DNA of 35,528 bases. It comes from an uncultured Erythrobacteraceae bacterium (GTDB lineage: Bacteria > Pseudomonadota > Alphaproteobacteria > Sphingomonadales > Sphingomonadaceae). Positions 26,540 through 34,584 of this stretch are shown in pieces. How positions within the stretch are numbered: position 1 is the first letter of the stretch; each line of letters opens with the position of its first letter. The DNA lies in assembly GCA_946482075.1 (NCBI GenBank), contig CAMLQG010000028.1, positions 1 to 35,528 of the forward strand. The letters are read 5' to 3'. The notes beneath the pieces were generated by a model, which was not told the DNA's origin, did no database searches, and saw only the letters and a program-made list of their open reading frames with translations. A program made the position numbers and the translations under genes.

Positions 26540-26950
26540 TCAGGGTAGAACGGGGTCCGGCTCGGCGAAGAAGTCGACGCCCGTGTCGGCTTCATCACAG
26601 ATGATCATCACGGTCTTGCTGTCGTCGAGGAACTTGCGCTCGTCCGCCTTGAGGATGGGCTGGATCTCCGGATCGTTGAATATCCGCCCGATCTCTTCCA
26701 CGGCGGCCATGTCCTTCACCCGCATCTCGGTGATCGCGTCATAACCGATATCGTAAAAGGCCGGCTCGCTTCCTTCCGGAACGTTGCTCGGGTCCAGCGC
26801 GGCGAAGGTCGGATAGTTCCTCACATACCCCGTGAGAAGATGCCCGATATATTTCTGAGCAAAGCGGGAATGACTCTGCTCATAGTGCTCTCGGAATTCC
26901 GCAGGCGTAATTCCCGGCTTGCGCTTCAAAAAGAATATCAACTTGGCCAT
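26540..26950 (-). CDS. EthD-like dimeric alpha-beta barrel protein
   Basis: The 136-residue product starts MAKLIFFLKRKPGITPAEFREHY, the typical first strand and helix of EthD-type ferredoxin-like domains, and contains a YDAITEMRV strand. EthD proteins occur with ether-, polyketide- and aromatic-degradation genes and often act as small enzymes or accessory proteins; the role here is unknown. GGGAG lies 6-10 bases before the ATG. The gene begins one base after the stop of the AraC-type gene, so the two are co-transcribed and probably coupled. Confidence 0.82.
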   Translation of the reverse strand: MAKLIFFLKRKPGITPAEFREHYEQSHSRFAQKYIGHLLTGYVRNYPTFAALDPSNVPEGSEPAFYDIGYDAITEMRVKDMAAVEEIGRIFNDPEIQPILKADERKFLDDSKTVMIICDEADTGVDFFAEPDPVLP

Positions 26951-26951
26951 G

Positions 26952-27974
26952 TCAGTCTCCCAGCGGCTTGGTGATCTCAATCGATGTCGATGCGACGGAA
27001 TTCCCGCTGCAGGAATCGATACTTCTTTTGCGGTATAATGAAGGGGTTATCGCAAATTCGGCTTTGAATAGACGGCTGAAATGGGCCGATGTCTTGAAGC
27101 CCGACGATTTCGCGATCTGTTCGATGGAAACGTCGGGACACGAATTCCGCAGCCGATCGCGAGCGCGCTGAAGACGTCCCTTCCAGAGGATCTTGGAGAA
27201 GGTCGTGTCATTCGCCTGCAGGACGTAGCCGAGATAGCGGGCGGATACTCCGAGATGCGCGACGGTGCTTTCGAGCGACAGAGACGGGTCTTCGAGATTC
27301 CCTTCGATGTAGCTCTGGAATTCCGCGAAACGTTCGGCCCCGCGGCGATCATTCCGGGCGACGAGTGCGTTCTGCTGTTCGAGCAGATCCGCAATGGATG
27401 CCAGCAGCCCTTCCGAAAGCGAGGACGCAACCTGCTGCGACATGCGCTCTCCCGTCCGTCCGAGCAGGCTGACGATCTCCCGTATTGTCGAAGCTTCGGG
27501 TCCGGACAGATCGAGCGGTCGAGCCAGCCGATCTGCTTCCTGGAGGAAGGGGAAAAACAGATAACCCGGGACCATCAGTTGGAAGGACTCGTACTCGCCA
27601 TGCTCGTCGCAGCGCGTTTTCGCATAAAAGGGAGTGTTTGAATCGATAAAGGTCGCCTGGCCAGCCTCGACAATGTTGTTCCCGAACGAGCGAGTCACCT
27701 GCAAGGAACCCTTCTGGACGAACCAGATCACCCGAAAGCCGACTTGATTCCGCCGTATATGAGCCCACCCCCGGCGATAACCCAAGCGGCAGTAGGATGC
27801 GGATAGTCGCGTCAACGCAACCGGATATTGAAGTGCCTTGTAGAAGCCGAAATTTCCGGTGGATCTCGCCTCGACTTCCAGATCGCCTTCAAAGAATTCG
27901 CGCGAGGATATTTTTGCCAAGGAATTGCGCGCGGCAGGCGAAATCTTCCCGTTTGTGGAAACCAAGCTGCGCAT
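26952..27974 (-). CDS. AraC-family regulator, first of a divergent pair
   Basis: The product is 340 residues from the ATG at 27974, which has GGAGAG upstream. The N-terminal half looks like an AraC-type cupin ligand domain (VIWFVQKGSL, VEAGQATFIDS). The C-terminal 100 residues hold two helix-turn-helix units ending in IAKSSGFKTSAHFSRLFK, then a typical AraC tail ITPSLYRKR. An in-frame ATG 12 codons upstream is less likely. It faces a second AraC gene and is followed by the EthD-like gene. Codon and base use look less GC-rich than in the flanking genes. Confidence 0.88.
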   Translation of the reverse strand: MRSLVSTNGKISPAARNSLAKISSREFFEGDLEVEARSTGNFGFYKALQYPVALTRLSASYCRLGYRRGWAHIRRNQVGFRVIWFVQKGSLQVTRSFGNNIVEAGQATFIDSNTPFYAKTRCDEHGEYESFQLMVPGYLFFPFLQEADRLARPLDLSGPEASTIREIVSLLGRTGERMSQQVASSLSEGLLASIADLLEQQNALVARNDRRGAERFAEFQSYIEGNLEDPSLSLESTVAHLGVSARYLGYVLQANDTTFSKILWKGRLQRARDRLRNSCPDVSIEQIAKSSGFKTSAHFSRLFKAEFAITPSLYRKRSIDSCSGNSVASTSIEITKPLGD

Positions 27975-27989
27975 CGGGGCCTCTCCGCC

Positions 27990-28106
27990 GTGACCATTTG
28001 ATCTTGTCACACCGCTATTTGATAGGCGCGAAGCCGGCAGAGGCCCATAAAGGCAGCTTGATTTGCGCTCAGAAGAAAGATTTATTCACCTCGCCTCTGC
28101 GAAGCC
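27990..28106. promoter_or_regulatory. Repeats in the gap between the two AraC genes
   Basis: The 216-base divergent gap holds GTGAC-N11-GTCAC (27990-28010), an 8-base inverted pair GCAGAGGC (28037-28044) and GCCTCTGC (28093-28100), and an 8-base direct repeat GCGAAGCC (28028-28035 and 28099-28106). Such sites could bind one or both regulators. I found no clear promoter boxes. Confidence 0.4.
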
Positions 28107-28190
28107 TTGCAAAAGAAGGATATAAGGCGAAGGATCGAGCCCTTCTTGCGCGTGACCGAAAATATCGCGGTGGTCGACTGGAGAGATATC

Positions 28191-29168
28191 ATGCGAAAGC
28201 CGATATTGTCGTTCGTCGGCCCGTTCGATCGGGCGAAGGCTCAACGCTATGTCGAACGAAGCCGGCGAGAACACAATTTCGGCCATCCCGAACCCGTGGA
28301 AGATGGCCAGCTTTTTCGCGTAAGCTTCGAGAAAGGCGCGAAAGGCCCTTTCCAGGTCTACTCGCATACTTCTTACGATCGATATGTCCTGCGCAGGACG
28401 GCGGCCGATGCCCGCCGGACGCCGGGTGACGAATTCGCCGTCTCGTTCGTCGAAAGCGGGGCAATGATCGTGACCCAGGCCGGGAACACGATCCCGGTCG
28501 AGGCGGGCCAGATGACTCTGCTGTCGATGAACCTGCCATACACGGTGGAACACCTGCCGAGCGAGGAAGCGCCGTTCAAAGTGATCTACACGCATATCCC
28601 GGGCCATGCGATCGACCCCAATCGACGTCTCAACAAGGGGCCGATGGTCGTTCGCTCGAACGAGTACGACACGATCAAGCGCGTGTTGCTGCTGCTGTTG
28701 GAATGCGGCGACGAACTGGGAATCAAGACGTCCAAGAGCCTGTTCACCCTGATGGTGAACAGGCTTCGCCATGCGTTGAATCTGTCCGGGCGACCGCAGG
28801 ACAGCATGAGCAGCGACGACAAGTTCGATGCCGTCGTGCAGCATATCAGGCATAATTTTTCGAACAGTCTGATCGATCTGCGTTCGACGGCCGACAGCGT
28901 CGGCATCGCGGCGCGCACGATCAACTACCTCACGCTTCGCAGGGGAACGTCTTTTTCCGAGATACTATGGGATACCCGCATCGGCGCGGTCCGATCCTGG
29001 CTGCTCAACCCGGAAATGGCCGCGATCTCCCTTCAGCAGATCGCGCTTGCCGCCGGCTTCAAATCGGCCGCGCATATGAGCACCAAATTCAAGACCAAGC
29101 TCAACATGTCGCCGCTCGCATTCCGGAAGGCGGCCAATTCCGGTTTTGAGGCGCAGAGTCTATCCTGA
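28191..29168 (+). CDS. AraC-family regulator, second of a divergent pair
   Basis: The product is 325 residues from the ATG at 28191, preceded by GGAGAG. The N-terminal region (GDEFAVSFVESGAMIV, VEAGQMTLLSMNLPYTVEH) fits an AraC-type cupin-like ligand domain. Two helix-turn-helix units follow, ending in IALAAGFKSAAHMSTKFK and LNMSPLAFRK. A TTG at 28107 could add 28 residues but has no ribosome-binding site. It shares its fold but not close sequence with its divergent partner. The ligand is unknown. Confidence 0.88.
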   Translation: MRKPILSFVGPFDRAKAQRYVERSRREHNFGHPEPVEDGQLFRVSFEKGAKGPFQVYSHTSYDRYVLRRTAADARRTPGDEFAVSFVESGAMIVTQAGNTIPVEAGQMTLLSMNLPYTVEHLPSEEAPFKVIYTHIPGHAIDPNRRLNKGPMVVRSNEYDTIKRVLLLLLECGDELGIKTSKSLFTLMVNRLRHALNLSGRPQDSMSSDDKFDAVVQHIRHNFSNSLIDLRSTADSVGIAARTINYLTLRRGTSFSEILWDTRIGAVRSWLLNPEMAAISLQQIALAAGFKSAAHMSTKFKTKLNMSPLAFRKAANSGFEAQSLS

Positions 29169-29184
29169 TTGGATAGCAACATCC

Positions 29185-29338
29185 TTGGTCCTTATCCCTT
29201 TTGCATCCGTAGGTTGGTCCATTCGTCATTGCGAGGAGCGAAGCAACGAAGCAATCCAGAGCGGAACGAGAGTCGCTCTGGATTGCTTCGCTCCGCTCGC
29301 AATGACAAGGTTACGGATGAGAACGGGATAAGGACCAA
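29185..29338. repeat. Nested palindrome between AraC and ada genes
   Basis: The core (29224-29306) is the CGTCATTGCGAG...CAATCCAGAGC family. Outside it a second set of arms pairs: TTGGTCCTTATCCC (29185-29198) with the matching stretch ending at 29338, and CATCCGTA with TACGGATG. A 10-base direct repeat, CAACATCCTT, flanks the whole (29177-29186 and 29336-29345). It lies between convergent genes. Confidence 0.8.
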
Positions 29339-29352
29339 CATCCTTCCAGGTC

Positions 29353-30390
29353 TCAGCCCCGCCCTTCCCTCCGCAGCAGTTCCGCCTTGATCGCGGGACC
29401 ATAGGCATAGCCGCCGAGATCGCCGCCTGTGCGCACCACGCGATGGCAGGGGACCAGCACCGCCACCGGGTTCGCGCCGTTCGCGCTGCCCACCGCGCGC
29501 ACGGCTTTCGGATTTCCGGCAGCGGCGGCGAGTTCGGCATAGCTGCGGGTCTCGCCCGCCGGGATGCGGCGCAATTCGCGCCAGACGGCTTCCTGGAAGG
29601 CGGTGCCGCAGACATCCAGCGGAATGTCGGGATCGCTGCCGGGATGCTCGACCGCCTGCACGATCCGGTTGACCAGCTCGCCGAAATTCCTGTCGCCCGG
29701 CTCCAGCCGCGCCTTGGGGAAGCGCTGCTCCAGCGCCTCGCGGCCTTCGTTGAAGGAGAGGCGGCATACGCCCTTCTCCGTCGCGGCGACCAGCATGTCG
29801 CCGAGCGAGGTCTGCACCACGGCCCAGCGGATCGTCACCCCCGCTCCGCCGCGCGCCCAGGCGGACGGGCTCATGCCCAGCCGTCCTTCCATCGCGGCAT
29901 AGAAGCGCGAGGGGGCAGAGAAGCCCGCGCCGTGGATCGCCTCGGTCACCGGCGCGCCGGCTTCGAGCAGAGCTTCCGCGCGTTCGGCCTTCAGCGCGCG
30001 GGCATAGGCGGCTGGCGACAGGCCGACGCGGCGCTTGAACACGCGCTGGAAATGCGTGGCGGAATAGCCAGTGAGCGCGGCCAGTTCGGCGAGGCCCGGC
30101 GCGTCCTCCGCCTCTTCGATCGCAGCGCGCGCGCGCGCCACCGCTTCCTCGTCGCGCGAGACATCATCGGGCAGACAGCGCTTGCAGGCGCGATAACCGG
30201 CCGCGACGGCCGCTTCGGCCTGGGCGAAGAATTCGACATTTTCCGGCAGCGGGCGGCGCGCGGGGCAGCTCGGACGGCAATAGATGCCGGTGCTTTTCAC
30301 CGCCGCGACAAAGCGGCCGTCTGCTGCCCGATCGCGCGCGTCGAAGGCCCGCCGCATCTCCGCGAGCGCGTGGGGATCGCTGATATTCAT
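29353..30390 (-). CDS. ada: Bifunctional Ada: DNA methyl acceptor and regulator
   Basis: Ada takes methyl groups from phosphotriesters and O6-methylguanine, and when methylated activates alkylation-response genes. The 345-residue product has zinc cysteines at 38, 42, 69 and 72, the same positions as in E. coli Ada, with Cys38 the phosphotriester acceptor. An AraC-type helix-turn-helix follows (about 90-178). The C-terminal methyltransferase has PCHRVV with acceptor Cys315. The ATG has AGGAAAGG before it; the frame is open further upstream but without a good start. No alkA or alkB is next to it. Confidence 0.95.
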   Translation of the reverse strand: MNISDPHALAEMRRAFDARDRAADGRFVAAVKSTGIYCRPSCPARRPLPENVEFFAQAEAAVAAGYRACKRCLPDDVSRDEEAVARARAAIEEAEDAPGLAELAALTGYSATHFQRVFKRRVGLSPAAYARALKAERAEALLEAGAPVTEAIHGAGFSAPSRFYAAMEGRLGMSPSAWARGGAGVTIRWAVVQTSLGDMLVAATEKGVCRLSFNEGREALEQRFPKARLEPGDRNFGELVNRIVQAVEHPGSDPDIPLDVCGTAFQEAVWRELRRIPAGETRSYAELAAAAGNPKAVRAVGSANGANPVAVLVPCHRVVRTGGDLGGYAYGPAIKAELLRREGRG

Positions 30391-30407
30391 GCCTTTCCTA
30401 TATAGGG

Positions 30408-30459
30408 ATGCGCGGGCGCATGCGTCCCGTTTCTTGCGGTCAAAGCCGGAGAAGCGCAT
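30408..30459. promoter_or_regulatory. Possible Ada-box-like sites before ada
   Basis: The 115-base divergent gap between ada and the molybdoenzyme gene holds ATGCGC-GG-GCGCAT (30408-30421) and AAGCGCAT (30452-30459). AAGCGCA matches the core of the E. coli Ada site. Whether this Ada uses that site is unknown. Confidence 0.35.
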
Positions 30460-30505
30460 ATATCGGCAGAAAACGGGGTGTATCCGCCCTGGTGCGAGAG
30501 GTGAC

Positions 30506-32725
30506 GTGAGCAAGCCCATCATCGGCGGCGGGACGAAGAAGATCCTCTACGCGCTGTCGACGGCGCGGCGCATGGGGCTGAAGAACAGCGCCAAGGCGCT
30601 GACCTCGCACAATACCTGCAAGGCCTGCGCGCTGGGCATGGGCGGCCAGGCGGGCGGCATGGTGAACGAGCTGGGCGAGTTCCCGGCCGTCTGCAACAAG
30701 TCGATCCAGGCGCAGTCGACCGATATCCAGCAGCCGATCCCGCTCGATGTCCTCGCCCATCCCCTTGCGGATTTTGCGGAGCTGGACGGGCACGAACTCG
30801 AGCATCTCGGCCGGCTTGCCACTCCGCTCCATAAATATGCCGGAGACGATCGCTATCGCCCGGTAGAGTGGGACTGGGCGCTGGCCCGCGCGGCCCATGT
30901 GCTGGGCGATACAGCGCCGGATCGCGGACTGTTCTACAGTTCGGGCCGCTCATCCAACGAAGCGGGCTTCCTGTTCCAGCTTCTCGCGCGCGCCTGGGGC
31001 ACCAACAACGTCAACAACTGCTCCTATTACTGCCACCAGGCGACCGGCGTCGGGCTGAAAAGCACGATCGGCACCGGCACCGCCACGGTGGAGCTGGCCG
31101 ATCTCGAACATGCGGACCTGTTCCTGGTGATCGGCGCGAACCCGTCTTCCAACCATCCGCGCTTCATCCACAAGCTCAAGGCCTGCCGCGACCGGGGCGG
31201 TGAAGTCATCATGGTCAACCCGGCGAAGGAAGCGGGCCTCGTCCGCTTCGCGCTGCCCAAGAGCCCGCGTTCGCTGCTCAAAGGCGGCGACTGGATCGCC
31301 AGCGACTATCTCCAGCCGCGCATCAATGGCGATGCCGCGCTGCTGAAAGGGCTGGCCAAGGCGATCCTGGAAGAGGGTCTCGAAGCGCGCGATTTCATCG
31401 CCGCGCACACGCTGGGCTTCGACGCCTACAAGGCGGACATCCTCGCCACCGGCTGGGACGAGATCACGCGCGGCTGCGCGCTGGCGCAGGAGGATATCCG
31501 CAAGGTCGCCCACAAGATCGCCAGGGCCGGGAACGCCGTCTTCGCCTGGGGCATGGGGATCACCCACCACACCAATGGCAGCGATACGGTGGAAGCTATC
31601 GCCTGCCTCGCGCTGCTGACGGGCCATATCGGCCGGCCCGGCGCGGGTATGCTGCCGCTGCGCGGCCATTCCAACGTCCAGGGCATCGGCACGATCGGGG
31701 TGAAGCCGGTGCTCGCCCGGGACGTGATGGACGCGATCGAACGCGGCTTCGGCATCACTCTGCCGACCACCAAGGGCTATGACACGATGGCCGCGCTGGA
31801 AGCGGCGCGCGACGGCCATATAGATGCCGCGGTGATCATGGGCGGCAATCTGCTGGAAGCCACGCCCAACCGTGCCTTCGCGCAAGCCGCGATGGACGGG
31901 ATCGGCTTCAAGCTGTTCCTCACCACCACGATCAATCGCGGCCATGTCGAAGCGGTCGACGGCGAGACGATCATCCTGCCCGTCACCGCGCGGGACGAGG
32001 AGTGGGAGCCGACCACCCAGGAATCGATGTTCAACTTCGTGCGCCTGTCCGATGGCGGAATCGACCGGCTGGACAATGTCCGGCCCGAAGTCGCGATCCT
32101 GGCGGACCTCGCTCAGCGCCTGCTGCCCGGCAGCAAGATCGATTTCGCCGCCTTCCGCCACCACCGCCATATCAGGGAAGCTATCGCCCGGATCGTGCCG
32201 GGAATGGAGGAACTGGCCGATATCGACGTGGCGAAGCGCGAATTCCATATCGCCAACCGCCTGCTCCACACGCCGGAATTCAAGATGCCGGGCGGCAAGG
32301 CGCAATTCGTTGCCCGCCCCCTCCCCGCCTTGCCCGAAAGCGGACTGATGCTCACCACGGTGCGTTCGGAAGGGCAGTTCAACTCGATCATCTACGAACG
32401 GACCGACAGCTATCGCGGCGGAGCGAGCCGGATGACCGTGATGATGAACGAGGAAGACATTGCCGAAGCCGGGCTCGCCGAAGGGGACAGGGCCACGCTC
32501 GTCTCCGACCACGGGCGGATGGAAGGTGTGACGATCAAGGCGCACGACGTCGCGCGCGGCGCGGTGCTGGCCTATTATCCCGAAGCCAATGTGCTCACCG
32601 GCACTGCGGTGGATCCCCGTTCCCGTACGCCCGCCTTCAAGGCCACGCCGGTCAAAGTGGAACGCTTTGTCGATCCGGTTGCGCGCAGCCGCGCGCCGCG
32701 TCACATAGGCGCCGATGCGCGCTGA
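30506..32725 (+). CDS. YdeP/FdhF-family molybdopterin oxidoreductase
   Basis: The 739-residue product belongs to the large molybdopterin oxidoreductase group, near YdeP of E. coli (759 residues). Near the N terminus three cysteines (38, 41, 63) are visible where four would hold a classical 4Fe-4S cluster. Cys176 in CSYYCHQATGVG corresponds to the selenocysteine/cysteine position of formate dehydrogenase H. The molybdopterin segment ANPSSNHPRF and a C-terminal dinucleotide-binding domain (YPEANVLTG) follow. The codon for Cys176 is TGC. A GTG start after GAGAGG is chosen because the upstream frame crosses the ada gap. No fdhD or mobA is nearby. The substrate is unknown. Confidence 0.85.
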   Translation: MSKPIIGGGTKKILYALSTARRMGLKNSAKALTSHNTCKACALGMGGQAGGMVNELGEFPAVCNKSIQAQSTDIQQPIPLDVLAHPLADFAELDGHELEHLGRLATPLHKYAGDDRYRPVEWDWALARAAHVLGDTAPDRGLFYSSGRSSNEAGFLFQLLARAWGTNNVNNCSYYCHQATGVGLKSTIGTGTATVELADLEHADLFLVIGANPSSNHPRFIHKLKACRDRGGEVIMVNPAKEAGLVRFALPKSPRSLLKGGDWIASDYLQPRINGDAALLKGLAKAILEEGLEARDFIAAHTLGFDAYKADILATGWDEITRGCALAQEDIRKVAHKIARAGNAVFAWGMGITHHTNGSDTVEAIACLALLTGHIGRPGAGMLPLRGHSNVQGIGTIGVKPVLARDVMDAIERGFGITLPTTKGYDTMAALEAARDGHIDAAVIMGGNLLEATPNRAFAQAAMDGIGFKLFLTTTINRGHVEAVDGETIILPVTARDEEWEPTTQESMFNFVRLSDGGIDRLDNVRPEVAILADLAQRLLPGSKIDFAAFRHHRHIREAIARIVPGMEELADIDVAKREFHIANRLLHTPEFKMPGGKAQFVARPLPALPESGLMLTTVRSEGQFNSIIYERTDSYRGGASRMTVMMNEEDIAEAGLAEGDRATLVSDHGRMEGVTIKAHDVARGAVLAYYPEANVLTGTAVDPRSRTPAFKATPVKVERFVDPVARSRAPRHIGADAR

Positions 32726-34289
32726 GATTCTGGCCCACAGACTGATCCTGAAGACTCTCGCCTGCCTGCTCCTGCTGGCGGCAGGCTTCGCGCTGCCCAC
32801 ACCCACGCGCGCGGACCCGTCCGACATCACGGCCGCCGCGCGCGGCGTGGTGCGCGTGGTCATCGTGGGACAGGATGGGAGCGAGTTGTTCCCCGTGTCC
32901 CACGGCACCGGCTTCGCGGTCACTTCCACCAAGATCCTCACCAACGCCCATGTCGTGGCCGATCTCGCCTCGGTCGCCGGTCTCTCCATCGCGATCGTCC
33001 CGCCTGAAGGCAGCGAAGCGGTGCCGGGCAAACTGCTCGCCTACTCACCCCGCAACGATCTGGCCCTGATCGAGACGGAGAAGCCGCTGCGCCTGCCGCC
33101 GCTCGCCATCGCGTCGGTCCCACCAGGCGATGGTACGGCGGTGGTCTCCGTGGGCTATCCGATGAATGTCGATCGCGCGCAGGGTCTGACCATCGCGGAC
33201 GTGTTCCGCTCGCAGCCGCCGGTGAAGAGCAGCGGCTTCGTATCGGGCGAGCGGCCGTCGCGCAGCTTCGACACCGTGCTCCACACCGCGCCCATCGCGC
33301 GCGGCAATAGCGGCGGCCCGTTGCTCGACAGTTGCGGACGCGTGGTGGGTGTGAACAGCTTCGGCGCGGAAACGCAGGATGCGGACGCGGAATTCTACTT
33401 CGCCGTCTCCGCGCGCGAGATCCTGCCCTTCCTGCGCGAGAACCAGATCGCCCCCGTCGTTGCCGCCATGCCCTGCCGCAGCCTGGCCGAACTGGATGCG
33501 GCAGAACGCGAGCGCACCGAAGCCGACGCGCGCCGCTCGATGGAGATTGCCGCCCGCCAGGAAGCCGAGCGCGAGCATCTGCGCGAGGAAGCGCGCGGCA
33601 AGGCCACGCTCGAGGTGATCGCCGAGCGCGAGAACGGCATGGCTCTGGCCGGGCTGATGCTGGCCGCGGCTATCCTGGCAGGCGTCGCCGCGATGCAGGC
33701 GCAGGGGCGTGGCGATCGCCGCCGGATGAAGATCGCGAGCGGGCTTGCGGCTCTCGCGCTCCTCGCCATTCTCACCGCCTGGTTCACGCGGCCGAGCATG
33801 GACGCCATCGAGGAGCGTGCAGTCGCCGCTCTCAAACATGCGCCGCGCACCGCAGCCAGGCCGATCGCGCCGAAGAAGAGCGACACGGCGATGGTCTGCA
33901 CCTTCGATAGCGCGCGGAGCCGCGTCACCAGCACCGAAGTCACCGACGTGCCGCTCAAATGGCAGCAGGACGGCTGCGTCAACGACCGCACCCAGTATGG
34001 GCTGGCGGACGGACGGTGGAGCCGCGTGCTCGTGCCCAACGACGAGGATTCGGTGATCGTCGCGCGCTATGATCCCGACAGGTCCGAATATCGCACCGAA
34101 CGCTATCTCCTCGGCCGCACCGCGATGGACGCCGTGCGGGCCGAGCGCGCGAAGGTGGAAGCGCCGGCCTGCGGCGGGGGAGCGGCGGCGGCGCAAAGCC
34201 TGGGCGAACGGCAGGCGGCGCTTCTCGCCATGCTGCCGCAGCAGCCGAATGAGCGGCTGATCTATAGCTGCAAGGCGCCGGGGGAGTAG
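32715..34289 (+). CDS. Exported trypsin-like serine protease with two C-terminal membrane segments
   Basis: The 524-residue product begins with a signal sequence (LACLLLLAAGFALPTPTRA). The HtrA/Do-type catalytic triad is His79 in TNAHVV, Asp115 in RNDLALIE and Ser199 in ARGNSGGPL. There is no PDZ domain. A charged, likely coiled-coil stretch (about 258-310) leads to two hydrophobic segments (near 313-335 and 343-358). A C-terminal domain of about 150 residues with four cysteines follows and is unknown to me. The start overlaps the molybdoenzyme stop by 11 bases, so translation is probably coupled. Confidence 0.85.
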   Translation: MRAEILAHRLILKTLACLLLLAAGFALPTPTRADPSDITAAARGVVRVVIVGQDGSELFPVSHGTGFAVTSTKILTNAHVVADLASVAGLSIAIVPPEGSEAVPGKLLAYSPRNDLALIETEKPLRLPPLAIASVPPGDGTAVVSVGYPMNVDRAQGLTIADVFRSQPPVKSSGFVSGERPSRSFDTVLHTAPIARGNSGGPLLDSCGRVVGVNSFGAETQDADAEFYFAVSAREILPFLRENQIAPVVAAMPCRSLAELDAAERERTEADARRSMEIAARQEAEREHLREEARGKATLEVIAERENGMALAGLMLAAAILAGVAAMQAQGRGDRRRMKIASGLAALALLAILTAWFTRPSMDAIEERAVAALKHAPRTAARPIAPKKSDTAMVCTFDSARSRVTSTEVTDVPLKWQQDGCVNDRTQYGLADGRWSRVLVPNDEDSVIVARYDPDRSEYRTERYLLGRTAMDAVRAERAKVEAPACGGGAAAAQSLGERQAALLAMLPQQPNERLIYSCKAPGE

Positions 34290-34304
34290 GGCCGCCTGCT
34301 TGCC

Positions 34305-34389
34305 CGTCATTGCGAGGAGTAGAGCGACGAAGCAATCCAGAGCCCGGCGCGCAAACGCTCTGGATTGCTTCGCTCCGCTCGCAATGACG
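34305..34389. repeat. Palindromic repeat before the atp operon
   Basis: CGTCATTGCGAG (left) and CTCGCAATGACG (right), and CAATCCAGAGC with GCTCTGGATTG, form a hairpin of the same family as 20159-20250 and 29224-29306. It follows the protease gene by 15 bases and may end its transcript. Confidence 0.8.
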
Positions 34390-34515
34390 AAGAGGGTGGA
34401 GTGTCGCCCGCTCACAAGTTTTCGCCGCTTTGCAGCATGAACGGCAATATAAGACCCCGACTCGGGTTGCGTTGTCGGAACCTCGATGCTAGGCGCGCGC
34501 AATCTTTGCCGGAGG

Positions 34516-34529
34516 GGCCGTTTTCGGCC
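34516..34529. promoter_or_regulatory. Short hairpin in the atp leader
   Basis: GGCCG-TTTT-CGGCC followed by TTTC lies about 55 bases before the atpH start. It could be a weak attenuator or a stability element. The rest of the 195-base gap shows no convincing promoter; TATAAG near 34450 and TTGCGT/TAGGCG near 34465 are weak candidates. Confidence 0.3.
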
Positions 34530-34584
34530 TTTCATGGCAAGGGAAGACATCCGTTTCTTCCGGACCCGAAAAGGACCCCTTCGC

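Noticed and set aside
28107..28190. TTG start giving a longer second AraC protein
   Set aside because: No ribosome-binding site precedes it, and the ATG at 28191 has GGAGAG at a good distance.
31018..31035. Selenocysteine in the YdeP-type enzyme
   Set aside because: The residue at the Mo-ligand position is encoded by TGC, an ordinary cysteine, and no in-frame TGA occurs.
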